From: an uncultured Acidimicrobiales bacterium
GTDB lineage: Bacteria > Actinomycetota > Acidimicrobiia > Acidimicrobiales > SZUA-35
Assembly: GCA_937997485.1 (NCBI GenBank)
Contig: CALKTH010000060.1
Span: forward strand, 25,583 to 89,582
DNA: 64,000 bases
Reading direction: 5' to 3'
The translations under genes were made by a program, and so were the position numbers. A model generated the notes under the pieces. The model was given only the letters and a program-made list of their open reading frames with translations. It searched no databases and was not told the origin of the DNA. Below, in pieces: positions 51,621 to 60,875 of this stretch (position 1 is the first letter of the stretch; each line of letters starts with the position of its first letter).

Positions 51621-52592
51621 CTACGACTCCCCGATCACCACACGCACGGAGAGGCCCTGTTCGTCGAGTTCGGTGGCGAGCGCAGAGTCTTCGACCACGA
51701 TCGCGCCGAGCACAGTCTCACGAATCCATGAGTTTCGAGTCGCGACCGCATCGCCCGGCCGGTCGGGCGAACCCTCGAGCGTGATGACGTTCGATGCGTA
51801 CTGGAGGGCGCGATCGAACCGCTGACGATCGCCAGACGGCCATCGATCTGCGGGATTCGCGAAAGGCAAGACGACAGCCAACGCAACCCTGCGTTCCATT
51901 GCGCGTTCGGCTCCCACCAGCTCGGCGCCTCGACGCAACCCAGAAATGAGGATGTCGTGCCCCGGACGGAGGGCATCCACCGCTCGAGCGACTGCGGCGT
52001 GTCCGTCAGCATCGAGCTGCGTGCTGCCGACGATCCACACGCCTCGTTCGACCGGCCACGGAGCGGTCTCGCGAGCGGCCCGCATCGCCGTGACGTCGGC
52101 CTGGGCATCGGTCGATGATCGATCCTTGCCGGCGCTGGCTCCTGTTCTTGAGGCCGCGTCAGTCCCCACAGCGGCCATCTGCTCGTCGCGTGCGGCGACC
52201 GCGAGCTGGTCGGCGATTTCGTTGTACTCGTTGCCGGCGTGGCCCTTCACCCAGGTGAAGGTGATCTCATCGGCCCGAGCGAGATAGGCGTCGATCAGTG
52301 GCTCCCACAGGTCACGGTTGGCGACCGGCTTCTTTGCGCTGTTCTTCCAACCTCGCTTCTTCCATCCCTCGTACCAGCGATCGTTGAAACACTTGACGAC
52401 GTAGGTCGAGTCAGAGTGAATCTCCAGCGGGCCGGTCAGCGACGTCACCGCTTCGAGCACCGCCTGCAGCTCCATGCGCTGATTCGTGGTCTGCGCCGCA
52501 CCACCCTTGCCTGTTCGGCCGTCGAGGGTCACCCAACCCCAACCTCCCGGGCCGGGGTTGCCCGAGCACGCACCATCAGTGAAGACCTGCAC
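51621..52592 (-). CDS. rnhA: Ribonuclease HI fused to a SLOG/YpsA (DUF1273)-like domain
   Basis: The protein has 323 aa from GTG 52592, with AGG nine bases upstream. An in-frame TTG at 52601 is the alternative. The RNase H domain (about 1-140) has all catalytic acids: FTDGACSGNPGPGGWG, QRMELQAV, LEIHSDSTYV and FTWVKGHAGNEYNEIADQLA. A charged linker (about 140-180) leads to a Rossmann-like module with GVWIVGSTQLDADGH, HDILISGLRRGAELVGAERA, LAVVLPFANPADRWPS, RQRFDRALQYASNVI and RNSWIRETVLGAIVVEDS. These line up with the GG-x-x-G...LPF...W...RN pattern of YpsA/SLOG proteins. RNA of RNA-DNA hybrids is the expected substrate. The SLOG part may sense a nucleotide. Confidence 0.82.
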   Translation of the reverse strand: MQVFTDGACSGNPGPGGWGWVTLDGRTGKGGAAQTTNQRMELQAVLEAVTSLTGPLEIHSDSTYVVKCFNDRWYEGWKKRGWKNSAKKPVANRDLWEPLIDAYLARADEITFTWVKGHAGNEYNEIADQLAVAARDEQMAAVGTDAASRTGASAGKDRSSTDAQADVTAMRAARETAPWPVERGVWIVGSTQLDADGHAAVARAVDALRPGHDILISGLRRGAELVGAERAMERRVALAVVLPFANPADRWPSGDRQRFDRALQYASNVITLEGSPDRPGDAVATRNSWIRETVLGAIVVEDSALATELDEQGLSVRVVIGES

Positions 52593-52737
52593 GATCGGCA
52601 ACCTAGTGGCGTATGCGGCAACCTTGGCAACGTTCGATTGGACCGAGCAGCTGATGCGCCGAGTCAAGTTCGAGTGTGACGCGCGAGCCGAACCTACTCG
52701 TGAGTAGAACCAGTCGCGATCGCTTTCTCGCGGCACA

Positions 52738-55443
52738 ATGTCCGGCATGACGATCGATGGTTTCTTGAGCCAGCTTCCCGACATCGACCCCGAAGAAACC
52801 GCCGAGTGGCTGGAGTCACTCGACACGGTGAACTCCGCTCAAGGGAAGACACGCGCCCGGTACATCCTCAGCCGGCTCAACGAACGGGCCAGGGAACTGC
52901 AGCTGGGAACGTCCGCCGCGATCTCGACCGACTATGTCAACACGATCCCCACTGAGCAGCAGCCGTTCTTCCCCGGCGACGAGCACGTCGAGCGTCGGAT
53001 CCGCGCCTTCATTCGCTGGAACGCAGCCGCCATGGTCGTTCGGGCGAACAAGATCGCCGACGGCATCGGTGGTCATCTCTCCACGTTCGCTTCTTCCGCA
53101 GCGCTGTACGAGGTCGGCTTCAACCACTTCTTCCGAGGCAAGGACGACGGGCTCCCCGGCGATGCGGTCTACTTCCAAGGCCACGCCGCCCCCGGTGTGT
53201 ACGCCCGGGCCTTCCTCGAAGGCCGCCTCGACGAGGACAACCTGGACCACTTCCGTATGGAAGGCGGCGGTAATGGTCTCTCCAGCTATCCGCACCCACG
53301 TCTCATGCCCGAGTTCTGGGAGTACCCCACCGTTTCGATGGGGCTCGGCCCCATCAACTCGATCTACCACGCTCGGTTCCTGCGCTACCTCGAGAACCGA
53401 CGTATCGATGACACCAGCCAGTCCCGTGTCTGGGCCTACCTCGGCGACGGTGAGTGCGATGAGCCCGAAACGCTCGGATCCATTTCTCTCGCTGGCCGCC
53501 ACCAGCTCGACAACCTGACTTGGGTCGTGAACTGCAACCTGCAGCGCCTGGATGGTCCAGTCCGAGGAAACGAGAAGATCATCCAGGAGCTGGAAGGGGT
53601 CTTCCGCGGCGCCGGCTGGAACGTCATCAAGGTCGTCTGGGGCTCGCGCTGGGACGAACTGTTGTTGCGTGATGTCGACGGCGTTCTTCTCAACAAGATG
53701 AACACCACGGTCGACGGTGAATTCCAGACCTACGCCGTCGAGACCGGTGCCTACATCCGCGAACACTTCTTCGGCCCAGACCCCCGCCTCCGCAAGCTCG
53801 TCGAGCATCTGTCCGACGACGAGCTGCGCAGCCTCCCTCGCGGCGGTCACGACTATCAGAAGGTGTTCGCTGCCTACCGTGCGGCAACCGAACACAAGGG
53901 TCAGCCGACGGTGATCCTGGCCAAGACCGTGAAGGGTTGGACCCTCGGCCCTGGCTTCGAAGGTCGGAACTCCACCCACTCGATCAAGAAGATGTCCAAA
54001 GCGCAGATGCTGGAGCTCCGAGATCGCCTTCATCTGCACGATGAGATCAGTGAGGAGTCCCTCGCCGACGGCGTCCCGCCGTACTTCCGGCCGGCAGAGG
54101 ACTCGCCTGAGTATCAGTACATGGTGGATCGCCGACGAGCGCTCGACGGCCACCTCCCCCGGCGCACCACCACTGTCCGGCGCCCTCTGACCATGCCCAC
54201 GAACGCGCCGTTCGAGACCTTCCATGCGGGATCCGGCGGCCGCCCGGTGAGCACCACAATGGCGTTCACGTCCATGCTCCGAGAGATGATGCGAGAAGAC
54301 GGCTTCGGCCCTCGGGTCGTACCGATCATCCCCGATGAGGCACGCACCTTCGGCATGGACTCCATGTTCAAAGAATTCGAGATCTACGCACCGTTCGGAC
54401 AGAAGTACCGGCCGGTCGATCACGAACTGCTCCTCAGCTATGCCGAAGACACCGACGGTCAGATTCTGGAAGAAGGCATCACCGAGGCGGGCTCGATGGC
54501 GAGCTGGATTGCCGCGTCAACGAGCTACGCACACCAGGGCATCCCCATGGTGCCCTTCTACACCTTCTATTCGATGTTCGGCTTCCAGCGCATCGGGGAT
54601 CTCGCCTGGAGCGCGGCCGACTCACGAGCCCGAGGCTTCCTGATGGGCGCTACGGCTGGGCGCACCACCCTGATGGGTGAGGGTCTCCAGCACCAGGACG
54701 GACACAGCCCGCTCCTGGCCTCGACGATTCCCGCCTGCCAAACCTACGACCCCGCCTTTGCCTACGAGCTGGCGGTCATCGTGCAGGACGGCATCAAGCG
54801 GATGTACGTCGACAACGAAGACATCTTCTACTACATCACGATTTACAACGAGAACTACGAGCAGCCAGCGATGCCCGAGGGCGCCGAGGAGGGCATTCTT
54901 CGCGGCATCTATCGCTGGAGCGAAGGGTGGGGCGACATCGAAACCCGGGCCACGCTGATCTTCTCAGGGACCGCCCAGGGCGCAGCTCGAGAAGCGCAAC
55001 GCGAACTGGCCGAGCGTTGGGGAATTGGTGTGGAGCTGTGGAGCGCCACGAACTACAAGCGGTTGCGCGAGGACGCCCTCGAAGCAGAACGGTGGAACCG
55101 GCTCCATCCCACCGACGAGCCCCGAGTGCCGTTCGTGACCCAGCAGTTGGATGGATCCACCGGTCCGGTCATGGCCGTGTCGGACTACATGCGTGCCGTG
55201 CCCGAGCAAGTCGCTCGCTTCGTCCCCCGTCGCTTCAACGTGTTGGGAACCGATGGCATGGGCCTTTCCGACACGCGCGAAGCACTTCGTTCGCACTTCG
55301 AAACCGACATGCCGAACATCGTGGTTGGCGTGCTGGAACAGCTGGCAGCCGACGGCGTTGTCGAGCGCCAAGTGGTGGCTGATGCCATCAATACGTACGG
55401 CATTTCCACCGAGGGCGACGTGCCCTGGACGACGAACGATTGA
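52738..55443 (+). CDS. aceE: Pyruvate dehydrogenase E1 component, homodimeric type
   Basis: The protein has 901 aa from ATG 52738 (ATG 52747 is an alternative). It decarboxylates pyruvate with thiamine diphosphate and acetylates the E2 lipoyl group. The ThDP motif is YLGDGECDEPETLGSISLAG with WVVNCNLQRLDGP. Other family blocks are VYFQGHAAPGVYARAFLEGR, PHPRLMPEFWEYPTVSMGLG, TVKGWTLGPGFEGRNSTHSI, RTFGMDSMFKEFEIYAPFGQ, ILEEGITEAGSMASWIAAST and GEGLQHQDGHSPLLASTIPA. Normal family length. It stands alone, divergent from rnhA, and its E2, E3 and lipoylation genes are only 4 kb to the left on the other strand. Confidence 0.97.
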   Translation: MSGMTIDGFLSQLPDIDPEETAEWLESLDTVNSAQGKTRARYILSRLNERARELQLGTSAAISTDYVNTIPTEQQPFFPGDEHVERRIRAFIRWNAAAMVVRANKIADGIGGHLSTFASSAALYEVGFNHFFRGKDDGLPGDAVYFQGHAAPGVYARAFLEGRLDEDNLDHFRMEGGGNGLSSYPHPRLMPEFWEYPTVSMGLGPINSIYHARFLRYLENRRIDDTSQSRVWAYLGDGECDEPETLGSISLAGRHQLDNLTWVVNCNLQRLDGPVRGNEKIIQELEGVFRGAGWNVIKVVWGSRWDELLLRDVDGVLLNKMNTTVDGEFQTYAVETGAYIREHFFGPDPRLRKLVEHLSDDELRSLPRGGHDYQKVFAAYRAATEHKGQPTVILAKTVKGWTLGPGFEGRNSTHSIKKMSKAQMLELRDRLHLHDEISEESLADGVPPYFRPAEDSPEYQYMVDRRRALDGHLPRRTTTVRRPLTMPTNAPFETFHAGSGGRPVSTTMAFTSMLREMMREDGFGPRVVPIIPDEARTFGMDSMFKEFEIYAPFGQKYRPVDHELLLSYAEDTDGQILEEGITEAGSMASWIAASTSYAHQGIPMVPFYTFYSMFGFQRIGDLAWSAADSRARGFLMGATAGRTTLMGEGLQHQDGHSPLLASTIPACQTYDPAFAYELAVIVQDGIKRMYVDNEDIFYYITIYNENYEQPAMPEGAEEGILRGIYRWSEGWGDIETRATLIFSGTAQGAAREAQRELAERWGIGVELWSATNYKRLREDALEAERWNRLHPTDEPRVPFVTQQLDGSTGPVMAVSDYMRAVPEQVARFVPRRFNVLGTDGMGLSDTREALRSHFETDMPNIVVGVLEQLAADGVVERQVVADAINTYGISTEGDVPWTTND

Positions 55444-55504
55444 CGATCACAGGCTGGCGCCCAAGAAACTGACCCTGGCGTCGTACGTTTGGGCTGTGCT
55501 AGCT

Positions 55505-55527
55505 TCAGCCTTACGCCGTCAGGCTGA
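55505..55527 (+). promoter_or_regulatory. Inverted repeat upstream of the diiron protein
   Basis: A perfect 7-bp inverted repeat (TCAGCCT at 55505, AGGCTGA at 55521, 9-nt spacer) lies 33 bp before the ATG at 55561. It could be an operator or a 5'-UTR hairpin. No known regulator box is recognised. Confidence 0.3.
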
Positions 55528-55560
55528 GTGGTCGACGGTTGGTTCGACGAAGGAGCCGTC

Positions 55561-56697
55561 ATGGTCGCCACCCACCACAACCCCACCGACGCCGAGATCC
55601 TGGGAAGAGACGAAGCCAACGATCTCGATGGCATTCTCGCTCTGACCAATACCGACGTGCAGTCGGCGATCACCACGGTCCAGAACAACGCTGACAGCAT
55701 CTTCACCTGGAACTATGAAAAGGGTGAGCGGCCCCGCCTGAACAAGCTCTACGAAAAGGCGAAGGGCGCGATGTGGGACGGTGAGAAGGACCTGGACTGG
55801 TCGACTGAGGTCGACATCGATCTGATGGTCGAACAGATGAAGGTGGCATCTCAGCTGCAGAACACATCGCTCTACAAGCTCGCCGAAGTGCCGGGGAGTC
55901 CGCTGCGAAACTGGGGTGAGAAGGAGTGGACCGATCTCAGCCGAGAATCCCTCGTCTGGCAGATGAGTCAATTCCTTCACGGCGAGCAGGGCGCGCTCGT
56001 GGCGACGGCGAAGATCGTCGAGACCGTTCCGTGGATCGATGCCAAGTACTACGCATCAACCCAGGTCATGGACGAGGCCCGCCACGTTGAGGTCTTCGCC
56101 AAGTACCTCGACACCAAGCTCGACGACCACTACCCCATCAACGTGCACCTCCAGCACCTGCTCGACGATGTGATCGAGGACAGCCGCTGGGACATGACCT
56201 ACCTCGGCATGCAGATCATGATCGAGGGCCTTGCCCTCGCAGCGTTCGGCTTCCTCCACATGATGACCGAGGAGCCGCTGCTCAAGAAGCTGCTCCGCTA
56301 CGTGATGAGCGATGAGGCCCGCCACGTCGCCTTCGGCGTCCTGAGCCTGCAGGAGTACTACGAGAACCTCAGTCTGGCCGAGATTCGGGAGCGTCAGGAG
56401 TTCGCTTTCGAGGCCGCCGTGCGAATGCGTGACCGCTTCCTTCGACAGGAGGTCTGGCATCGCATGGGAATCGATGACGCCAAGCCGTTGCTTCGTGCTC
56501 AGTTGGAGGCACCGCCAGAGGAGAAGGAGTTCCAGCGCCTCCTTTTCAGCAAGATTGTGCCGAACTGCAAAAAGCTGGGGCTGCTCGATGCAGGCGAGGG
56601 CTGGTTGCGAACGAAGTTCGAAGAGATCAACGTGATTGAGTTCGAGCACATGGAGTCGACCGACGAAGAGTACGCCGACTTCGCACTCGAGAGTTGA
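55561..56697 (+). CDS. Ferritin-like diiron protein
   Basis: The protein has 378 aa from ATG 55561, with a strong AAGGAG seven bases upstream. A four-helix-bundle diiron protein is indicated: QFLHGEQGALVATAKIVETV (helix with first Glu), ASTQVMDEARHVEVFAKYLD (E-x-x-H), QIMIEGLALAAFGF and YVMSDEARHVAFGVLSLQEY (second E-x-x-H). The paired DEARHV motifs match the ferritin-like/ribonucleotide-reductase-small-subunit class seen in actinobacterial diiron oxygenases. The reaction is unknown. It could be an oxygenase or desaturase-type enzyme. A palindrome lies in the leader. Confidence 0.85.
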   Translation: MVATHHNPTDAEILGRDEANDLDGILALTNTDVQSAITTVQNNADSIFTWNYEKGERPRLNKLYEKAKGAMWDGEKDLDWSTEVDIDLMVEQMKVASQLQNTSLYKLAEVPGSPLRNWGEKEWTDLSRESLVWQMSQFLHGEQGALVATAKIVETVPWIDAKYYASTQVMDEARHVEVFAKYLDTKLDDHYPINVHLQHLLDDVIEDSRWDMTYLGMQIMIEGLALAAFGFLHMMTEEPLLKKLLRYVMSDEARHVAFGVLSLQEYYENLSLAEIRERQEFAFEAAVRMRDRFLRQEVWHRMGIDDAKPLLRAQLEAPPEEKEFQRLLFSKIVPNCKKLGLLDAGEGWLRTKFEEINVIEFEHMESTDEEYADFALES

Positions 56698-56737
56698 GCC
56701 CTTCGAGTCCTCGAGTCATCCATGCAAGACTCGAGTG

Positions 56738-57373
56738 GTGAGCTCACACCGAATCAACACGCTCGACGAACTGACGACGCTCTACCGGGCGCCGTCGGCT
56801 CGCGTCCAGGCGAAGAAGACGAACCACGTCGGACCATCGACCCAATCCCTGCTCGCTCTGTCCCCGTTCGCACTCCTCGCGACCGCCGATGAGCAAGGTC
56901 GCTGCGATGTCTCGCCTCGCGGCGGCGCGCCTGGTCAGTTGAAGGTGCTGGACGAGCACACCGTTGCGCTTCCGGACCTCGGAGGCAACAACTTGATCGA
57001 CTCGCTGCGGAACATCGTGCTGAACGGCCAGGCCGGCCTGCTCGTTGTCACACCTGGCACCGACGAAACGGTGCGGATCGACGGCCGCGCACATCTGAGC
57101 ACCGATCCAGACGTGCTCTCGCTCTGGGATGCGGAGGTCCGGCGACCGAAGCTCGCCGTCGTCGTTGAGGTGGACAATGTCTTCATCCACTGTGCGAAGG
57201 CGTTTCGACGGAGCGAGCTGTGGAACCCTGCCACCTGGCCGAGCGAGGTCACCGACGCGTGCGAGCTCCTCCTGGAGCATGTTGGTGCCGCGGGTCAGAT
57301 CCCGGTGTCTGAGGTGAGAGCCGGGCTCGAAGCGGACTACGAGCAGTCGTTGGCTGCCGAGCGCCCCGTGTAA
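56738..57373 (+). CDS. MSMEG_1061-type FMN-dependent PPOX-class protein
   Basis: The protein has 211 aa from GTG 56738. An adjacent GTG at 56735 is equally possible. INTLDELTTLYRAPSARVQA, LSPFALLATADEQGRCDVSP (FMN-phosphate site), LPDLGGNNLIDSLRNIVLNG, GLLVVTPGTDETVRIDGRAH and VEVDNVFIHCAKAFRRSELW are the blocks of the split-barrel subfamily TIGR04025. Such proteins bind FMN or F420 and reduce or oxidise small molecules. The substrate is unknown. The TAA stop overlaps the next ATG by one base. Confidence 0.9.
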   Translation: MSSHRINTLDELTTLYRAPSARVQAKKTNHVGPSTQSLLALSPFALLATADEQGRCDVSPRGGAPGQLKVLDEHTVALPDLGGNNLIDSLRNIVLNGQAGLLVVTPGTDETVRIDGRAHLSTDPDVLSLWDAEVRRPKLAVVVEVDNVFIHCAKAFRRSELWNPATWPSEVTDACELLLEHVGAAGQIPVSEVRAGLEADYEQSLAAERPV

Positions 57374-57978
57374 TGCCGATTCACTTCACCGACGATCCCG
57401 ATGACATGCGGCTCGTCAACGAGGATCCCCTCAGCTTCCTCGTCGCCATGCTGCTCGACCAGCAATTCCCCATCGCCGCTGCGTTCCAGGGGCCGAACAA
57501 ACTCATCCAGCGTTTGAGGGAACCGAATCAGGCCAGCGACCGCCTTGATCCCGGAATGATCGCTGCGATCGAGCCGGAGGCCTTCGTTGCCTTGGCATCT
57601 GCCAAACCCGGTATTCATCGTTTTCCGAAAGCGATGGCAGGGCGCATCCAAGCGCTCTGCGCCGCCATCGCTGCCGACTATGGCGGGGACGCCGCGGCCA
57701 TCTGGCTGGGAGCGCGAAGTGCCTCAGAGGTTGCTGGCAGACTCGCCGAGCTTCCGGGCTTCGGACCGGAGAAGGTCAAGATCACCATCGCCACACTCGT
57801 GAAACGATTCGACTGCGTCCTCCCGGGATGGGAAGCCGTCGCAGCTCCATTCGATGATGCGCAACCGCGTTCGGTTGCCGACATCGGCGGACCCGATGAC
57901 TTCGCCGCGGTCAAGGCGTGGAAGAAGCAACAGAAAGCACGAGGCCTCGACAAGGATGGCTCAGCGTTGTCTTCCTGA
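57373..57978 (+). CDS. HhH-GPD family protein (putative DNA glycosylase-like)
   Basis: The protein has 201 aa from ATG 57373, overlapping the previous stop by one base. FLVAMLLDQQFPIAAAFQGP, RFPKAMAGRIQALCAAIAAD and the hairpin LAELPGFGPEKVKITIATLV identify the HhH-GPD superfamily, subgroup TIGR03252. A canonical catalytic Lys or Asp after the hairpin is not obvious (KRFDCVLPGWE). Base-excision repair is suggested by family only. Paired with the FMN protein. Confidence 0.85.
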   Translation: MPIHFTDDPDDMRLVNEDPLSFLVAMLLDQQFPIAAAFQGPNKLIQRLREPNQASDRLDPGMIAAIEPEAFVALASAKPGIHRFPKAMAGRIQALCAAIAADYGGDAAAIWLGARSASEVAGRLAELPGFGPEKVKITIATLVKRFDCVLPGWEAVAAPFDDAQPRSVADIGGPDDFAAVKAWKKQQKARGLDKDGSALSS

Positions 57979-58004
57979 TGCTTGCACCTGGTTGATCTTC
58001 GTCA

Positions 58005-58027
58005 ATTTGTCGATACAGCAGACAAAT
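58005..58027. promoter_or_regulatory. 7-bp inverted repeat upstream of the conservon
   Basis: ATTTGTC (58005) and GACAAAT (58021) form perfect arms with a 9-nt spacer in the AT-rich part of the 248-bp leader before the sensor gene. This is a candidate operator. A longer structured leader or riboswitch was looked for and not recognised. Confidence 0.35.
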
Positions 58028-58226
58028 CAGTGTCGAAATCGGGTGAAGCCCTTAAGGAATAGGCAAATGAGCCGAAGCTGTCATTGACGCCGCAGGGTTG
58101 CAAGCCTCGCAAGAGTGGTTGAACTCGACGTCGTCGTTTGACGGAAACGTCGGACGCCGTTCGCCCCTTGCTCGGTTGCCGCCGGGTTCTGCAGCCACCG
58201 CTGCAATGACGAAAGAGACCTGTGCC

Positions 58227-60875
58227 ATGTTTCGGACGATTGCGCTGAGTACCAAGCTCCTCATCGCCCTCGGACTCCCGCTTGTTGCGCTGCTCGGCCT
58301 GACCGCCTTGCGAGTCAACGAGCGGTTTGCCGAGGTCGAGATTGCAACGGAGCAGCTGGATGAGGTCGAGCGAACGCTGACCCTGAACGCGATCCCCGAC
58401 GCACTCTCGGCCGAGCGAGACGCAGCAGCGTCGCTGGACAGCACACCGCAACGAGTCGAGCGGGCACGCAACGCCTTCGACAACGCCGTTGCCACCTTCC
58501 TGACGAACCCTGGCCAGACGCCCCAATCCACGATCGACACGGTTGTCGAGGTCCGAGACCTCATCGTCGCCAACCGTGAAGTCCTGCCGATGGACCCAGG
58601 CGAAATGCGGAGCCAGATGGCCGAGGAACTCGTGGCGGGCGACGTTGCCGAAGGTTCGACCGGCTTTGCCCTCTCGCAGTACGGACCGAACATTCGGCGG
58701 CTGTCTGACCTCATTCGATACGAGCCGCAGCGCCTCATCGACGCCGGCACCGCTCAGAACCTGACGACCCTCGTGCTCGTCGACCGCATGAGCGCCGCAG
58801 TGCAGAACGAGCTCCTCACCTACATTCAGCTGAGTCAGCTTCCGCCGGAGGCCATCAGCCTCCCCATTCTGACCTTCAGCGAAGTGCAGATCGCCCAGTC
58901 CGAGTCGGCTGAGTCCGCTCTCAACGCCCTCTCGGGCTCCCGCTGGAGTGGCAAGGTCGACGCGCTGTTCGCCGACGACAGCTATGCCCGTCTCAATGCT
59001 TCCCGGGACTTCACCGGAAACCTCTTGGTCGGTGATGCCTACACGGTTTCGCCGCTCGACTCGAACGTCCAGTCGTCCATCTTCAACGCCAAGTTGGGCA
59101 CCCTCCGCGGCGAGATCATCGATCAGGTCCGAGGCGATGCCATCGCCCTCCGAGACGATGCACGTGGTGCAGCGATCTCGACGATGGTGCTCGCTGGAGT
59201 CCTCACGCTCGGCTTGCTGCTCCTCATGTTCGCCCTGTACCGCTCCATCCGCCGCCCGATCACGCAGCTCACCGAGCGCAGCCGCCAGGTCGCCAACGTC
59301 GAACTGCCCGCCACGGTGGCGAGCATGCGAACGCTCGGCGATACCAACGAGATCCCCGAGATCGAACCGATCAAGGCCGACAGCAAGGACGAGATCGGCG
59401 AGCTGGTTGCCGCCTTCAACGAAATGTCCAGCACCGCCGTGAACCTCGCCGGTGAGCAGGCAGCCTCCCGCCGTGTCGTGGCTGACATGTTCGTCAACCT
59501 CGGTCGCCGCAACCAGAAACTGCTCATGCGAATCCTGTCCTACCTCGACACTCTCGAGAAGGAGCAGAAGGATCCGGCCACCTTGGAAGCACTCTTCAAG
59601 GTTGACCACCTCGCCACTCGCATGCGCCGAAACGCAGAGTCGCTGCTCGTGCTCGCTGGCGCCAAGTCCAGCCGAGTCTTCACGAACCCCGTGCCGATCG
59701 GCGACGTTGTTCGCTCAGCCCTGGCCGAAGTCGAAGGCTACGAACGAGTGGACCTCGATCTCCGAGACAACAACCTCGTCGACGGCTCACTCGTCGCCGA
59801 CATGGCCCACCTGCTCGCTGAGCTCATCGAGAACGCCGTTTCGTTCTCTCCGCCGGATCGCCCGATCCTCGTGGTGGCGTCGGAGAGCGCACGCGGCTTT
59901 GTCGTCGCAGTCGCCGACCAGGGCAAGGGCATGACCGCCGAGGAGATCGATGCCGCCAACCTCCGCATTACTGAGGCGGCAACGTTGGAAGAAACACCGT
60001 CGAAGTTCCTGGGCCACCATGTGGTGGGCCGTCTCGCTGGCAACCACGGACTCTCTGTTGAGCTGAGCGAAGGTTTCGCCGGCGGCGTGATTGCTCGCAT
60101 CACCATCCCGGACGAGAAGTTTGCTTCCACCGAGGAACCGGCGGCCCCGGCTGTCGACACCGACGAGGACGACGCCACCGAGATCTCGACAGCTGACTTC
60201 GCAGCACTCACCGCGCCCGATTCGCCCGCCGCCCTGGACGACCTTCCCAGCGAGTCCGCCACAGCCGAACGCGCCGCCAACGCTGTGACGAATGGAGATC
60301 AGCAGAATGGTGCTCACCAGCATGACGAAGTGCCCGTTGCCGGCGTAGAAGCACACGCACCTGCACCGTCTGCGATGCAGGCACCGGCTCCGGTCGCCGA
60401 CGCCACCCAACCGGAGATTCAGGCAACCCGTCAGGACCGGCCGACGATGGACCCGTCCACGCTGCGTCGTCGACCTCGTCGCCAGACCGAGGAAGCTCCG
60501 GTCGCACAGCCCGCCCCGGCCGCCCCGGCCGCCGATGCGACGCCCACCGATGCACACACCTCGTCTGCATCGCTTCCCAGCCGTCGCAAGACCGACGAGC
60601 CGGCGGCGGCGGTCACACCGCCTGTGACGGAGCCGACGGTGTTCCGCCCGACCACCCGTCGCACCCCCGGCGCCAACTTGCCCGCAGCAGCCGCTGCGAC
60701 TCCCAAGCCCACCGCTTCGGAGCAGCCCACCCCGACGCCGTCGATTTCCCCCGCCGACGCCGAGGACCTCCGCAACCGCTTCGTCTCCGGGCTCGCTGGT
60801 TTCCAGCAGGGCGTTGGTCGGGCGGATCGCGAAGCTACGCAAAAGAGCTCACCCAACACCGGAGAAGACGCATGA
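58227..60875 (+). CDS. Conservon sensor kinase-like protein (CvnA type)
   Basis: The protein has 882 aa from ATG 58227, with AAAGAG 10 bases upstream. ATG 58206 is the alternative. Membrane helix 1 (LLIALGLPLVALLGLTAL) is followed by an extracytoplasmic nitrate/nitrite-sensing-type helical domain (about 30-310), helix 2 (STMVLAGVLTLGLLLLMFAL), a HAMP region, a dimerisation helix (FVNLGRRNQKLLMRILSYLD, DHLATRMRRNAESLLVLAG) and a HATPase (about 500-620) with LAELIENAVSFSPPDRP and DQGKGMTAEEID. The last 230 residues are Ala/Pro-rich, with basic patches (RRRPRRQ, LPSRRKT, RPTTRRT). In Streptomyces conservons such proteins signal to the downstream roadblock/DUF742/GTPase set. Its stop overlaps the next ATG (ATGA). 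Confidence 0.9.
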   Translation: MFRTIALSTKLLIALGLPLVALLGLTALRVNERFAEVEIATEQLDEVERTLTLNAIPDALSAERDAAASLDSTPQRVERARNAFDNAVATFLTNPGQTPQSTIDTVVEVRDLIVANREVLPMDPGEMRSQMAEELVAGDVAEGSTGFALSQYGPNIRRLSDLIRYEPQRLIDAGTAQNLTTLVLVDRMSAAVQNELLTYIQLSQLPPEAISLPILTFSEVQIAQSESAESALNALSGSRWSGKVDALFADDSYARLNASRDFTGNLLVGDAYTVSPLDSNVQSSIFNAKLGTLRGEIIDQVRGDAIALRDDARGAAISTMVLAGVLTLGLLLLMFALYRSIRRPITQLTERSRQVANVELPATVASMRTLGDTNEIPEIEPIKADSKDEIGELVAAFNEMSSTAVNLAGEQAASRRVVADMFVNLGRRNQKLLMRILSYLDTLEKEQKDPATLEALFKVDHLATRMRRNAESLLVLAGAKSSRVFTNPVPIGDVVRSALAEVEGYERVDLDLRDNNLVDGSLVADMAHLLAELIENAVSFSPPDRPILVVASESARGFVVAVADQGKGMTAEEIDAANLRITEAATLEETPSKFLGHHVVGRLAGNHGLSVELSEGFAGGVIARITIPDEKFASTEEPAAPAVDTDEDDATEISTADFAALTAPDSPAALDDLPSESATAERAANAVTNGDQQNGAHQHDEVPVAGVEAHAPAPSAMQAPAPVADATQPEIQATRQDRPTMDPSTLRRRPRRQTEEAPVAQPAPAAPAADATPTDAHTSSASLPSRRKTDEPAAAVTPPVTEPTVFRPTTRRTPGANLPAAAAATPKPTASEQPTPTPSISPADAEDLRNRFVSGLAGFQQGVGRADREATQKSSPNTGEDA

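Noticed and set aside
52816..54423. 535-codon minus-strand frame opposite aceE
   Set aside because: Antisense to the invariant ThDP region. The frame follows from codon bias only.
58002..59609. 535-codon minus-strand frame opposite the conservon sensor
   Set aside because: Composition is not protein-like, and the sense strand has membrane helices and a HAMP/HATPase.
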